From positions 1 through 6,059 of the forward strand of contig USHB01000102.1 of the NCBI GenBank assembly GCA_900554395.1: 6,059 nt of DNA, written 5' to 3'. The notes beneath the pieces were generated by a model, which saw nothing but the letters and a program-made list of their open reading frames with translations, did not search any database and was not told the DNA's origin. This document shows positions 5,851-6,059 of this stretch, in pieces. Position 1 is the first letter of the stretch; the number at the start of each line of letters is the position of its first letter. This stretch comes from an uncultured Phascolarctobacterium sp. (GTDB lineage Bacteria; Bacillota; Negativicutes; Acidaminococcales; Acidaminococcaceae). A program made the position numbers and the translations under genes.

Positions 5851-5871
5851 GAGGAACCGACTTCGGCTATC
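5851..5871 (-). repeat. Imperfect direct repeat, copy in toxin mRNA leader
   Basis: On the - strand this is the toxin leader GATAGCCGAAGTCGGTTCC plus TC. It can fold as a small hairpin (AGCCG and CGGTT around AAGT) and can pair with the antitoxin 5' region at 5665-5682. It lies 20-41 nt before the toxin start codon. Confidence 0.55.
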
Positions 5872-5881
5872 AATGAAAAAT

Positions 5882-5910
5882 ATTATAGCATGGAAATATA
5901 AAAATGTACA
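5882..5910 (-). promoter_or_regulatory. Promoter of the toxin mRNA
   Basis: On the - strand: TGTACA (5910-5905; 4 of 6 to TTGACA), a 17-nt spacer, and TATAAT (5887-5882) preceded by TGC, an extended -10. The transcript would start near 5875, giving a leader of about 45 nt. The -35 is weaker than that of the opposing RNA promoter, as expected if antitoxin is made in excess. Confidence 0.78.
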
Positions 5911-5949
5911 GATAGTTTAAATTTATAAAAAAGAAAAGGAAGCCTTATA

Positions 5950-6059
5950 ATGAAAACATTGATAAATATTTTGACTTATGGGTTTGCTTTGGTTAGTTTA
6001 GTTGCTTCGATATATTATTCTTTAATAACTTCTGATGAATTTTTCTTAATTTGTGGTGC
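5950..6059 (+). CDS. Start of a probable small membrane protein, cut by right window edge
   Basis: ATG 5950 is preceded by AAGGAAG (5936-5942) with 7-nt spacing, and the frame stays open for 36 codons to the window end. The N-terminus is hydrophobic (TLINILTYGFALVSLVASIY), followed by a short polar stretch (TSDE) and another hydrophobic start (FFLICG). A membrane anchor or a two-helix hairpin is likely. I do not recognise the family. It is AT-rich and divergent from the toxin gene; no clear promoter of its own is visible. Confidence 0.6.
   Translation, partial: MKTLINILTYGFALVSLVASIYYSLITSDEFFLICG

Noticed and set aside
5847..5873. TTGAGA/TATCAA as a + strand promoter for the membrane-protein gene
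   Set aside because: Spacing is 15 nt, the -10 is poor, and the bases are explained by the toxin leader on the other strand.
5905..5910. TGTACA palindrome as an operator
   Set aside because: A single 6-base palindrome is expected by chance, and it fits as the -35 of the toxin promoter.
1..6059. CRISPR array, tRNA, rRNA, insertion sequence or attachment site
   Set aside because: No regularly spaced repeats, cloverleaf, transposase motif or terminal inverted repeats were seen on either strand.

Overview
The window reads as a low-to-mid GC Bacillota (Firmicutes) chromosome segment. GGAGG-type ribosome sites, sigma-A-like promoters, a DUF3427 helicase, a Cdd1-type helix-hairpin-helix protein and a Hol_Tox-type small toxin all fit. 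A Negativicutes host is possible, but I cannot fix the genus from sequence alone.

Bases 1-2297 hold the 3' part of a large SF2 helicase gene with a C-terminal DUF3427-like region. It is cut by the left edge and is visibly more AT-rich than what follows. Bases 2325-5206 form a compact same-strand gene string joined by ATGA or short overlaps: a MutT-like Nudix hydrolase, a broken phzF-family gene, a GNAT acetyltransferase, a nucleotidyltransferase with a helical C-terminal half, a TIGR04076-type small protein and a helix-hairpin-helix protein. The phzF copy carries both a one-base insertion in a G run and an in-frame amber codon, so it is called a pseudogene. After a short gap with an extended -10 promoter comes a thioredoxin-fold protein (5318-5557) that has lost its CXXC active site. 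It ends at a strong, potentially bidirectional terminator.

The most interesting part is 5611-5910, which contains no conventional gene. On the + strand a near-consensus promoter drives a short structured RNA of about 90 nt ending in its own terminator. Converging on it from the - strand is a 25-codon hydrophobic ORF of the holin-like toxin type, with its own extended -10 promoter and ribosome site. Together they look like a type I toxin-antitoxin module. Besides the 3' antisense overlap, the 5' part of the antitoxin RNA is imperfectly complementary to the toxin mRNA leader, as in the direct-repeat design of the Fst/par locus. The window ends inside an AT-rich gene for a probable small membrane protein.

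The Nudix-to-HhH cluster looks like a housekeeping or accessory operon of small enzymes without one obvious shared pathway. Nucleotide-pool cleaning, acetylation, nucleotidyl transfer and DNA binding are the recognisable activities.
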